The notes under the pieces are model-generated. The model was not told where the DNA came from, ran no database searches, and saw only the letters and a program-made list of their open reading frames with translations. Of a stretch of 5,459 nucleotides of DNA, positions 1-5,459 are shown piece by piece. The DNA comes from Candidatus Onthomorpha intestinigallinarum (GTDB taxonomy: Bacteria; Bacteroidota; Bacteroidia; Bacteroidales; P3), in assembly GCA_019114015.1 (NCBI GenBank), contig DXGG01000249.1, positions 1 to 5,459 on the forward strand, read 5' to 3'. The first letter of the stretch is position 1, and every line of letters starts with the position of its first letter. Made by a program: the position numbers and the translations under genes.

Positions 1-549
1 GTTCTCTATTTGTTTTACATGACTTGAGGTGTCGTTGTAGGAATAATGTAGCAAGTCCCCTTTCAAGCGTATTGTCTCTGCCCCCTCCGGCAGTTCCAGC
101 CTTTCATGTACGAATTCCCCCTGCCAACGAACCTTGCGTCTGTCAAATATTCTTGTCTTTATGTCCGGATACCACCCGCAATGCTTTATCCAACTGCCAC
201 AGTAGTTGGTCAGACGGGACAGACTGTAAACTTTCCGACTGTCATATTCCCCTTCCTTGAGTTTTTTGATGTTCCTGCTCAATTCATCCGACAGGCATTC
301 GTCGGCATCTATCGACAGTATGACATCGTGAGAAGCCAAAGTATTGCCGAAATTTTTCTGTTCGGCGTATCCGAGCCACTCATGAGAAAAAAACCTTACT
401 TTATCAAATGATTCGGCTATTCCCTTGGTGTTGTCGTTGGAAAAAGAGTCAACCACAATAATCTCATCCGCAACTTCATGCAGAGAACTTAAGCATCGCG
501 CTATGTTGTCCTGTTCGTTGAACGTTATTATTACTGCGGAAATACGCAT
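1..549 (-). CDS. Family 2 glycosyltransferase, WaaE/KdtX-like (LPS core type), partial at window edge
   Basis: This is the N-terminal 183 codons of a glycosyltransferase that runs off the left end of the window with no stop. It begins MRISAVIITFNEQDNIARCL, the classic start of a GT-A fold GT2 enzyme. Asp34 in the VVDSFS strand is the expected nucleotide-sugar contact, and the DAD motif at residues 81-83 (within SIDADE) is the expected metal-binding site. A later block, around residues 120-150 (WIKHCGWYPDIKTRIF, then VHERL), resembles the WaaE/KdtX branch that adds sugars to the lipopolysaccharide inner core. Family members are about 250 residues, so roughly a quarter is missing. The likely role is a cytoplasmic-face transferase in LPS core or other envelope glycan synthesis; donor and acceptor cannot be read from the sequence. 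It starts 5 bases after the stop of the upstream small gene, so it is very probably cotranscribed with that gene and rnfA. The frame stays open through the A7 tract at 387-393. Confidence 0.9.
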   Translation of the reverse strand, partial: MRISAVIITFNEQDNIARCLSSLHEVADEIIVVDSFSNDNTKGIAESFDKVRFFSHEWLGYAEQKNFGNTLASHDVILSIDADECLSDELSRNIKKLKEGEYDSRKVYSLSRLTNYCGSWIKHCGWYPDIKTRIFDRRKVRWQGEFVHERLELPEGAETIRLKGDLLHYSYNDTSSHVKQIEN

Positions 550-554
550 ATGCG

Positions 555-917
555 CTAAAGAATTTTGTCTACATCCCTGAAAGCAAATTCCTTAACCGAA
601 GGCAAAAGGCTCTTTACGTCTATGACGTTTATTTTCTTGCGGGGGAAAGCCTTGTCCATGGCCATGTCAACCTTGTTTGCAAAGCCTTCTTCCGTCGCTT
701 TGGCAAACTCCACGTACACTGTAATGTTTTTCGGTCTTTTTTCCTGAGCGGAGACGAATGCCTTGTGAGCCCATGCAGACCGTACTTCGAATTCGGTCAG
801 CACCTTGACAATGTCGTTCGTCAGTTTTTTCCTTCTGTTTCTGCTCCACCAACTTGCTTTGCGTTCTTTCCCGGTCAGAACCTTGGACAACTTGTTGTTG
901 GTCTTTTTATCTATCAT
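555..917 (-). CDS. Small basic protein, probable degenerate MNT-type nucleotidyltransferase fold without catalytic residues
   Basis: A 120-residue protein that I cannot name from memory. Residues 1-32 are rich in Lys and Arg. From about residue 33 it can be laid without gaps on the minimal nucleotidyltransferase (MNT) pattern: a helix (LTNDIVKVLTEFEV), then VRSAW in the place of the strand before the GSxxRG loop, then ITVYVEF in the place of DIDLLVEF. The tail (KINVIDVKSLLPSVKE) resembles the family's KVDLV..alkP.lre end. The active-site positions are replaced: GSxxRG by K52-A-F-V-S-A57, the SDID pair by K63-N-I-T66, and the third acidic residue by Asn97. If the alignment holds, it is a catalytically dead fold used for binding or scaffolding. 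I chose the ATG at 917, 31 bases after the rnfA stop. The frame is also open up to a TTG at 971, but that start would overlap rnfA. The stop is TAG at 557-555. Coding status is supported by tight packing between two real genes; the function is unknown. Confidence 0.72.
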   Translation of the reverse strand: MIDKKTNNKLSKVLTGKERKASWWSRNRRKKLTNDIVKVLTEFEVRSAWAHKAFVSAQEKRPKNITVYVEFAKATEEGFANKVDMAMDKAFPRKKINVIDVKSLLPSVKEFAFRDVDKIL

Positions 918-948
918 TCCGACTGTAACGATTTGGATTCCGACGATT

Positions 949-1527
949 CTATAACTTGACCAAGCCCGCAAAACCCATGAAGGCCATTGCCAAAATGCCG
1001 GCCGTAATCAATGCGATTGGAATGCCTCTCACTCCTTTTGGAACGCCTACCAATTCCAACTGTTCACGCAAACCCGCAAAGATAACCATGGCAAGCGTAA
1101 AGCCCAAAGCGATGCCTATGGTGTAAACTATGCCGTCCAGAAGATTGTATCCTTTCTGGATTACCAGAATTGATATACCCAAAACCGCACAGTTGGTCGT
1201 TATCAGCGGCAAAAATACTCCCAAGGCCTGATAAAGGGCGGGACTTATCTTTTTCAGGATGATTTCAACCATCTGTACCAAAGCGGCTATTACCAATATG
1301 AAAACGATGGTTTGCAAAAATTCTATGTGTAAGGGAACCAGAACAAAATACTGCAAAAGAAATGTCACTATGGTTGAAAGAGTCATCACGAATACGACGG
1401 CAGCTCCCATTCCGGCAGCGGTACTTACCTTTGTGGATACCCCCAAAAACGGACATATTCCCAGAAACTGGGACAGTATGACGTTGTTTACAAATACCGC
1501 AAAAATGATAATCGTTAAGTATTCCAT
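949..1527 (-). CDS. rnfA: RnfA (RsxA), membrane subunit of the Rnf electron-transport complex
   Basis: A 192-residue, very hydrophobic protein of the usual RnfA length, with about six membrane segments. Family signatures are plain: VNNVILSQFLGICPFLGVS near residues 13-31, LPLITTNCAVLG near 106-117, and the ending ALITAGILAMAFMGFAGLVKL. The last block and the VNN motif separate it from its paralogue NqrE. Cys25 and Cys113 match the conserved cysteines that, in Rnf/Nqr structures, help hold the intramembrane iron-sulfur centre between RnfA and RnfE. In the complex, electron flow between ferredoxin and NAD is coupled to Na+ or H+ movement across the inner membrane. The start is the ATG at 1527, about 27 bases downstream of a -7 box, giving a leader near 20 bases. 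It is the first gene of a probable three-gene transcript. In most genomes rnfA closes an rnfBCDGE-A operon, but here the upstream neighbour is divergent and unrelated. Confidence 0.96.
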   Translation of the reverse strand: MEYLTIIIFAVFVNNVILSQFLGICPFLGVSTKVSTAAGMGAAVVFVMTLSTIVTFLLQYFVLVPLHIEFLQTIVFILVIAALVQMVEIILKKISPALYQALGVFLPLITTNCAVLGISILVIQKGYNLLDGIVYTIGIALGFTLAMVIFAGLREQLELVGVPKGVRGIPIALITAGILAMAFMGFAGLVKL

Positions 1528-1553
1528 AATCCAATCTATATTTTTTCAATTTG

Positions 1554-1561
1554 CAAAGCTA
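1554..1561 (-). promoter_or_regulatory. Bacteroidota-type -7 promoter box for rnfA
   Basis: On the minus strand these bases read TAGCTTTG, a full match to the TAnnTTTG -7 element used by the Bacteroidota primary sigma factor. It lies 27 bases upstream of the rnfA ATG. No good TTG-type -33 element is visible at the usual 19-21 base distance, so the upstream half is weak or absent. It implies that rnfA heads its own transcript. Confidence 0.6.
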
Positions 1562-1618
1562 ATGTTTTTTATTCGAATTCCGTGCTTTTTCTCTCAGGTT
1601 TTTTGTCTTCAGGATAGC

Positions 1619-1666
1619 TTTTTTTCTTTCTTGATTCCGGGAAAATGAAATCAAGAAAGAAAAAAA
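1619..1666. repeat. Perfect 18-bp inverted repeat between divergent promoters
   Basis: The left arm 1619-1636 (TTTTTTTCTTTCTTGATT) is the exact reverse complement of the right arm 1649-1666, with a 12-base spacer. Each arm ends outward in a seven-base T or A run. Both flanking genes are transcribed away from it. In either direction an RNA would have U first and A last, the reverse of an intrinsic terminator's A...U layout. The centre (about 1642) is about 85 and 80 bases from the two flanking -7 boxes. Possible roles are an operator or DNA-bending site for both promoters, a cruciform-forming element, or a remnant of a small mobile element; the sequence does not decide. Confidence 0.85.
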
Positions 1667-1718
1667 TGAAACAAAGATCCAAAAAACTAAAATGAAGTTT
1701 CGGTAAAACGCTTTTTCG

Positions 1719-1726
1719 TATCTTTG
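1719..1726 (+). promoter_or_regulatory. Bacteroidota-type -7 promoter box for the alpha/beta hydrolase gene
   Basis: TATCTTTG matches TAnnTTTG fully and lies 24 bases before the ATG at 1751, implying a leader of about 17 bases. A possible -33 element is the GTTTCGG stretch around 1697-1703, which is a weak match. The box faces away from the rnfA promoter, making 1528-1750 a divergent regulatory region. Confidence 0.65.
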
Positions 1727-1738
1727 CCATGACATCGC

Positions 1739-1746
1739 AAAGGGGG
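1739..1746 (+). promoter_or_regulatory. Purine-rich Shine-Dalgarno-like site before the hydrolase
   Basis: AAAGGGGG ends four bases before the ATG at 1751. Other starts in this window (rnfA, the antiporter, acetate kinase) lack a G-rich sequence of this kind, as is normal for Bacteroidota, so this one stands out and supports the chosen start. Whether it pairs with 16S rRNA cannot be judged here. Confidence 0.45.
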
Positions 1747-1750
1747 TATA

Positions 1751-2536
1751 ATGGAACTTTTTTACAGGACATACGGAACTTTGCAGGGCAGAACGGTAGT
1801 CATACTTCACGGTTGGCTTGGCATGAGCGGGCATTGGCATAATATTGCAAGGTTTCTGGCGACAAAAGGATTCCGGGTGGTCGTTCCGGATCTGCCCGAT
1901 CACGGACGCAGTTTTCACACGGATTTTTTTTCATATGAGGGCATGGCACGTTGCATGGACGATTTCCTGCGCTCGCATACCATTGGCAAACCGATACTTG
2001 TGGGACATTCCATGGGAGGTAAGATTGCCATGAAGATGGTTGACTTGTATGGTGACGTATACGACAGACTGGTAATTGTGGATATTTTGCCCCGTGTCTA
2101 TCCTTGGCTTATGGAAAAAGGATCGGTGGCGGATGTGATATTGAATACCGATCTTGAATCCTTTTCTGCAAGGAGTCAGTTGTATGACCATTTCCGGCAA
2201 AACTCCGTGGGGGATGGCTGGTTGGCATTGCTTATGCAGAACATAAGGATGGAAACGGACGGAAAAGGAAAGGCGGTGTTTAGATGGAGGAGTAATGCGT
2301 GTATGCTTGCAAAAAACATGTTTAAGGTTGCCGGAGGCTTGGATTTGTCTGACATATATCTTCCCACATTGCTCATAAGGGGCGACAGATCCGAGTTTAC
2401 TCGCGAGGAAGATATCGGGGATTTCGGTGTTGTATTCAAAAACGGTAGCATAGTCACAGTGGCCGATAGCGGTCATTGGGTTTTTGTTGACAATACTGAA
2501 GGCTTATTGGAGTGTTTGATGAATTATCTGAATTGA
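1751..2536 (+). CDS. Alpha/beta hydrolase, YbfF-like esterase family
   Basis: A 261-residue protein with the complete alpha/beta hydrolase layout and no signal peptide, so presumably cytoplasmic. The oxyanion-hole motif HG is at residues 20-21 (VVILHGWLG), followed by VPDLPDHGRS at 45-54. The nucleophile elbow GHSMGG at 85-90 places Ser87 as catalytic. The C-terminal SGHWV holds the catalytic His242. Acid candidates are Asp111 (VIVDILP) and Asp212 (RGDRSEF). The combination GHSMGGK, VDILP and GHWV is most like E. coli YbfF and its relatives (ABHD11 in eukaryotes), esterases active on short acyl or acyl-CoA-type esters; the substrate here is unknown. The ATG at 1751 follows a good -7 box and a purine-rich site. 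It is divergent from rnfA and 51 bases upstream of the antiporter gene, which has its own promoter, so operon membership is uncertain. Other acyl hydrolases of this fold cannot be excluded. Confidence 0.88.
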   Translation: MELFYRTYGTLQGRTVVILHGWLGMSGHWHNIARFLATKGFRVVVPDLPDHGRSFHTDFFSYEGMARCMDDFLRSHTIGKPILVGHSMGGKIAMKMVDLYGDVYDRLVIVDILPRVYPWLMEKGSVADVILNTDLESFSARSQLYDHFRQNSVGDGWLALLMQNIRMETDGKGKAVFRWRSNACMLAKNMFKVAGGLDLSDIYLPTLLIRGDRSEFTREEDIGDFGVVFKNGSIVTVADSGHWVFVDNTEGLLECLMNYLN

Positions 2537-2563
2537 TTTCTGGGTAAAAGTCATTTTTTTTAC

Positions 2564-2571
2564 TAACTTTG
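2564..2571 (+). promoter_or_regulatory. Bacteroidota-type -7 promoter box for the antiporter gene
   Basis: TAACTTTG matches TAnnTTTG and lies only 16 bases before the ATG at 2588, so the transcript leader would be about 10 bases. A T8 tract (2553-2560) precedes it. A -33 element around TTTCTGGG (2537-2544) is only a weak match. The box sits within the 51-base gap after the hydrolase stop, arguing for independent transcription of the antiporter. Confidence 0.6.
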
Positions 2572-2587
2572 CCCGAAAATACGGTTG

Positions 2588-4084
2588 ATGGAGATAAAGA
2601 TAGAGGTTGTACTGCTTGTTCTGTCCGCAATGTTTTTTTTGAGTGTTCTTGCGGGAAAGGCAAGTTCGAGATTCGGCATACCGGCCTTGTTGTTATTTTT
2701 GGGAGTCGGCATGCTTTGCGGCTCGGACGGTTTGGGCATACAGTTCGACAATATTCATCTTGCTCAGGCTGTAGGTACGGTGGCTTTATGCATCATTCTG
2801 TTTTCGGGAGGCATGGACACCAAGATATCGGAGATAAGACCCGTATTGTTTCAAGGGATTATATTGTCTACCCTCGGGGTTTTGCTTACCGCCCTGCTTA
2901 CCGCGGTAATCATCTGGTTGGTTCTGGGGCGAACGGCTATAGGTGCGGGTATAGGTTTTTTGACATCCCTGCTGTTGGCCTCCATAATGTCTTCAACTGA
3001 TTCTGCGTCCGTTTTCTCCATATTGCGTTCCAAAGGTTTGCATCTGAAGCATAATCTGCGTCCCATGCTCGAATTGGAAAGCGGAAGCAATGATCCTATG
3101 GCATACATGCTGGTAATAACTCTTACGCAAATCTTGAAGGTGGGAGAGGTATCCGATTATTGGTCTGTTGTGGTGAAGTTTTTTTTGCAGTTGATTGTGG
3201 GAGCGTTGGCGGGGTATCTTCTCGGGAAGTTGGCCGTTTTGATTATCAACAGGATAAGGATAGGTAATGAGGCGTTGTACCCCATTTTGGTTCTTACTTT
3301 CTGCATAGCGATATTTTCGGTTACTTATTTTATCTACGGCAACGGTTATCTGGCGGTATATATAGGCGGTCTGGTCATAGGCAATTCCAAATTCGTCCAC
3401 AAGCGTTCCTCGATGAAGTTTTTTGAGGGACTGGCCTGGCTGTTTCAGTTGGTAATGTTTTTGACTTTGGGTTTGCTTGTAAATCCTCATGAACTTGTAC
3501 CGATAATGTTGCCTGCTTTCATAATCAGTTTTGCAATGATATTCATAGCCCGTCCTCTGACGGTGTTTCTATGTCTGCTTCCATTCAAGGGCATGACGTT
3601 TAAGGACAGGACCTATGTTTCATGGACAGGGTTGAGGGGAGCGGTACCCATAATATTTGCGATAATACCTTTGGCGGAAGGAATTCCTGAAGCGCGCATC
3701 ATTTTCAATATAGTGTTTTTCTGTACGTTGATTTCGCTTTTGGTTCAGGGTACATCCTTGCCCCTTGTCGCCCGTTGGCTCGGTTTGGCCGATGAGACAA
3801 GGAATGAAATTTCGCTGAAGGATTTTGACATAGATGTTTCCAGTGACATCAAAAAGGTATTGGCCGAGGTGGAACTTTCGGATATTTCTTTTGAGAAAGG
3901 ATGCAGGCTTATGGACATTAAACTGCCTGAAAACACTCTTGCCGTAATGGTCAAGCGTGACGAGAAATATTTTATTCCGACGGGCAAGACGGTGTTGAGG
4001 AATAAGGATAAGTTGTTGATAATGACGGATGACGATAAGTCCTTGCAGGAAGTTTATGGCATTCTGAAAATAAGAAAGGAATAG
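2588..4084 (+). CDS. CvrA/NhaP2-type potassium(sodium)/proton antiporter (CPA1 family)
   Basis: A 498-residue inner-membrane protein. Residues 1 to about 400 form the Na+/H+-exchanger domain with about 12-13 hydrophobic segments. Motifs match E. coli CvrA (NhaP2) closely: STDSASVF at 136-143, ELESGSNDPMA at 162-172 with the ion-site Asn-Asp pair (N168, D169), GLAWLFQLVMFLTLGLLVNP at 281-300, and the SWTGLRGAVPI block at 345-355. Residues of about 415-495 form a soluble RCK_C (TrkA_C) domain, which in such carriers senses ligands. The extra C-terminal CorC/HlyC-type domain of the longer E. coli protein is absent. The expected role is exchange of cytoplasmic K+ or Na+ for protons in pH and cation homeostasis; ion choice cannot be read from sequence. 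I chose the ATG at 2588 over the TTG just before it at 2585. It has its own promoter 51 bases or less after the hydrolase, and acetate kinase follows after 64 bases. Confidence 0.93.
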   Translation: MEIKIEVVLLVLSAMFFLSVLAGKASSRFGIPALLLFLGVGMLCGSDGLGIQFDNIHLAQAVGTVALCIILFSGGMDTKISEIRPVLFQGIILSTLGVLLTALLTAVIIWLVLGRTAIGAGIGFLTSLLLASIMSSTDSASVFSILRSKGLHLKHNLRPMLELESGSNDPMAYMLVITLTQILKVGEVSDYWSVVVKFFLQLIVGALAGYLLGKLAVLIINRIRIGNEALYPILVLTFCIAIFSVTYFIYGNGYLAVYIGGLVIGNSKFVHKRSSMKFFEGLAWLFQLVMFLTLGLLVNPHELVPIMLPAFIISFAMIFIARPLTVFLCLLPFKGMTFKDRTYVSWTGLRGAVPIIFAIIPLAEGIPEARIIFNIVFFCTLISLLVQGTSLPLVARWLGLADETRNEISLKDFDIDVSSDIKKVLAEVELSDISFEKGCRLMDIKLPENTLAVMVKRDEKYFIPTGKTVLRNKDKLLIMTDDDKSLQEVYGILKIRKE

Positions 4085-4093
4085 GACGGGTGT

Positions 4094-4126
4094 TTTGCCG
4101 GACGGAATGGTTGAGATATAATATTA
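4094..4126 (+). promoter_or_regulatory. Weak candidate promoter for acetate kinase
   Basis: The 64-base gap before ackA has a TTTG at 4094-4097 and, 21 bases later, TAATATTA at 4119-4126, which matches TAnnTTTG at four of six fixed positions. The gap is otherwise A/T-rich near the start codon and has no obvious hairpin or terminator. ackA could instead be read through from the antiporter gene. Confidence 0.3.
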
Positions 4127-4148
4127 CAAAAGTATAATAACAGTAGAG

Positions 4149-5354
4149 ATGAAAGTATTAGTTTTAAATTGCGGAAGCAGCTCTATCAAATATCAGTTGA
4201 TAGACATGGACAAAGGTGCAAGCCTTTTGGCCAAGGGTTTATTGGAGCGCATAGGATTGGAAATGGGGGAATTTACTCATAAACCTGTCGGAAAGGACAA
4301 GTACTATGTAAAGCAGCCTATTGCTGATCATAAGGCAGGAATCAAGATGGTGTTGGATGCTTTGGTTGATGAGAAGATAGGAGTGATAAAGTCATTGACG
4401 GAAATAAACGCCTGCGGTCACAGGGTGGCCCATGGTGGAGAGGTTTTCAAGTCTTCGGTTCTTGTAGGTGAAAAGGAGAAGGAACAGATAAGGGCCTTGT
4501 TTGCTTTGGCTCCTTTGCACAATCCTGCCAACCTTCAGGGCATTGAGGCGATGGAAGCAATATTGCCGGGAGTTCCACAGGTTGCGGTGTTCGATACCTC
4601 TTTCCATCAGACAATGCCCGAGAAGGCATATCTGTATGCCATTCCATACGAATATTATCAGACGGACAAGATACGCCGTTACGGATTTCATGGTACCTCA
4701 CATCGTTTTGTCGCTCCCAAGGCAGCGAAGATGGCAGGCATGGACATAAACAATTCCAAGATAATATCATGTCATTTGGGTTCGGGAGCCTCCATTTGTG
4801 CCGTTAAGAACGGACAGTCGGTAGATACCTCCATGGGATTCACTCCTGTCGAGGGATTGATAATGGGTTCAAGATGCGGTGATTTGGATTTGGGAGTGTT
4901 GCTTTACATTGCCGAGAAGGAGAATATGGGTATAAAGGAAATGAACAACTTCATCAACAAGGACTGCGGTTTGAAGGGAATAACAGGCGGTGTTGTTGAC
5001 ATGCGCGACATCATGGCAGGCAAGCGTGAAGGAAAACAAAGGGAAACCTATGCCTTTGACATGTTTGCATACAGGGTAAAGAAGTACATAGGTGCTTATG
5101 CCGCTGCAATGGGAGGAGTTGACATCATTCTGTTTACCGGAGGCATAGGAGAGAATGCATGGTGGCAGAGACAGGAAATATGCGAAGGTCTAGAATTTTT
5201 GGGAGCCGAAATGGACAAGGAGGCAAATGAGAAGATGGCAGGACAGGACGGCATAATATCCAAGCCTGATAGCAGGGTGAAAATACTTTCCGTTACAACG
5301 GACGAGGAACTGGTCATAGCACAGGATACTTATTCGATAGTTAAGCAGTTGTAA
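4149..5354 (+). CDS. ackA: Acetate kinase
   Basis: A 401-residue cytoplasmic enzyme of standard length, converting acetyl phosphate plus ADP to acetate plus ATP, the substrate-level phosphorylation step of acetate fermentation. The ASKHA-fold signatures are all present: LVLNCGSSSIKY at 4-15 with Asn7, HRVAHGG at 91-97 with Arg92, VFDTSFHQTMP at 147-157 with Asp149, YGFHGTSH at 178-185 with His181, HLGSGAS at 209-215, GSRCGDLD at 240-247 with Arg242, and FTGGIGEN at 329-336. The final TDEE motif near 384-387 supplies the conserved Glu. These match the residues known from the Methanosarcina enzyme, so it should be active. The start gives the canonical MKVLVLN beginning. Upstream is the antiporter and downstream, overlapping its stop, an acyltransferase. 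Phosphotransacetylase (pta), the usual partner gene, is next to it on neither side. Confidence 0.98.
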   Translation: MKVLVLNCGSSSIKYQLIDMDKGASLLAKGLLERIGLEMGEFTHKPVGKDKYYVKQPIADHKAGIKMVLDALVDEKIGVIKSLTEINACGHRVAHGGEVFKSSVLVGEKEKEQIRALFALAPLHNPANLQGIEAMEAILPGVPQVAVFDTSFHQTMPEKAYLYAIPYEYYQTDKIRRYGFHGTSHRFVAPKAAKMAGMDINNSKIISCHLGSGASICAVKNGQSVDTSMGFTPVEGLIMGSRCGDLDLGVLLYIAEKENMGIKEMNNFINKDCGLKGITGGVVDMRDIMAGKREGKQRETYAFDMFAYRVKKYIGAYAAAMGGVDIILFTGGIGENAWWQRQEICEGLEFLGAEMDKEANEKMAGQDGIISKPDSRVKILSVTTDEELVIAQDTYSIVKQL

Positions 5355-5459
5355 TGAAAAGATTTGCTGATTTTTTAATGTCTCTCGGCGGTTGGAAACT
5401 GATAGGAGAGCCTGAAGAGGACATGAAGAACTGCGTCTTCATAGAGGCACCGCATACCT
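5354..5459 (+). CDS. Probable small PlsC-like acyltransferase, N-terminal fragment at window edge
   Basis: An open frame begins at the ATG overlapping the ackA stop by one base (TAATG) and runs to the window end without a stop: 35 codons plus one base. The visible peptide starts MKRFADFLMSLGGWKLIGEP and ends NCVFIEAPHT. This resembles the start of the short (about 180-200 residue) 1-acyl-glycerol-3-phosphate acyltransferase-like proteins of Bacteroidota. In those, a GW-x-x-x-G segment precedes a VxIxAPHTSNWDF block carrying the catalytic HxxxxD. The His of that motif is His34 here; the Asp lies beyond the window. The expected role is acyl transfer to a glycerolipid or related acceptor at the inner membrane. 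The stop/start overlap implies translational coupling with ackA. The family call rests on few residues. Confidence 0.7.
   Translation, partial: MKRFADFLMSLGGWKLIGEPEEDMKNCVFIEAPHT

Noticed and set aside
387..393. A7 tract in the glycosyltransferase as a frameshift or phase-variable site
   Set aside because: The frame is intact across it and protein similarity continues on both sides; seven A is common in such DNA.
106..411. Plus-strand open frame opposite the glycosyltransferase
   Set aside because: It lies wholly antisense to a gene with clear GT2 motifs and its translation shows no recognisable protein features.
916..944. Direct repeat ATTCCGAC at 916-923 and 937-944 near the start of the small gene
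   Set aside because: Eight bases with a 21-base period in a short gap is too little to claim a regulatory element or duplication.
918..971. Extending the small basic protein to a TTG at 971
   Set aside because: It would overlap the rnfA coding end by 23 bases and add residues with no counterpart in the MNT-like pattern. The ATG at 917 fits the spacing better.
1619..1666. Inverted repeat as an intrinsic terminator
   Set aside because: No gene ends toward it, and in both directions the hairpin would begin with U and end with A, so there is no terminal U run.
1747..1752. TATAAT overlapping the hydrolase start as a sigma70 -10 box
   Set aside because: It overlaps the start codon and the phylum uses TAnnTTTG; a proper match lies upstream at 1719-1726.
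1559..1918. Minus-strand open frame crossing the intergenic region into the hydrolase gene
   Set aside because: The translation is low-complexity over the A/T tracts, lies antisense to the hydrolase and covers both promoters; there is no sign of a real product.
1931..2476. Long minus-strand open frame inside the hydrolase gene
   Set aside because: It is a shadow of the hydrolase, which has a full set of catalytic motifs on the plus strand.
2993..3490. Minus-strand open frame inside the antiporter gene
   Set aside because: It is a shadow frame; the plus strand encodes a well-matched CvrA-type transporter here.

Overview
The window looks like chromosomal DNA of a member of the Bacteroidota, probably Bacteroidales. 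Three intergenic regions carry the TAnnTTTG type of -7 promoter box typical of that phylum. Shine-Dalgarno sequences are mostly absent. The gene set (RnfA, a WaaE/KdtX-type LPS core glycosyltransferase, CvrA-type antiporter, acetate kinase) fits a fermentative Gram-negative anaerobe. This assignment is inferred from promoter style and protein resemblance, not from a marker gene.

Left part (1-1527), minus strand: a compact unit read right to left. It holds rnfA (1527-949), a small basic protein (917-555) and a family 2 glycosyltransferase (549 to the window edge, partial). The gaps are 31 and 5 bases, so the three are probably cotranscribed from a promoter just upstream of rnfA. The small protein aligns by eye, without gaps over its central part, with the MNT-type nucleotidyltransferase fold, but every catalytic position I can place is substituted. 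It is the most unusual gene here. rnfA is the first gene of its transcript, with none of its usual Rnf partners in the window.

Middle (1528-1750): a divergent intergenic region with one -7 box facing each way. Almost midway between them lies a perfect 18-bp inverted repeat (1619-1636 / 1649-1666) that does not have the layout of a terminator.

Right part (1751-5459), plus strand: a YbfF-like alpha/beta hydrolase; a CvrA/NhaP2-type cation/proton antiporter with its own promoter and a very short leader; acetate kinase; and the first 35 codons of a probable small PlsC-like acyltransferase that overlaps the acetate kinase stop codon (TAATG). No phosphotransacetylase gene adjoins ackA on either side. 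Together the genes cover membrane energetics and ion homeostasis (RnfA, antiporter), acetate/ATP metabolism (AckA) and envelope lipid or LPS synthesis (glycosyltransferase, acyltransferase). I see no RNA genes, CRISPR arrays, insertion sequences or clear terminators.
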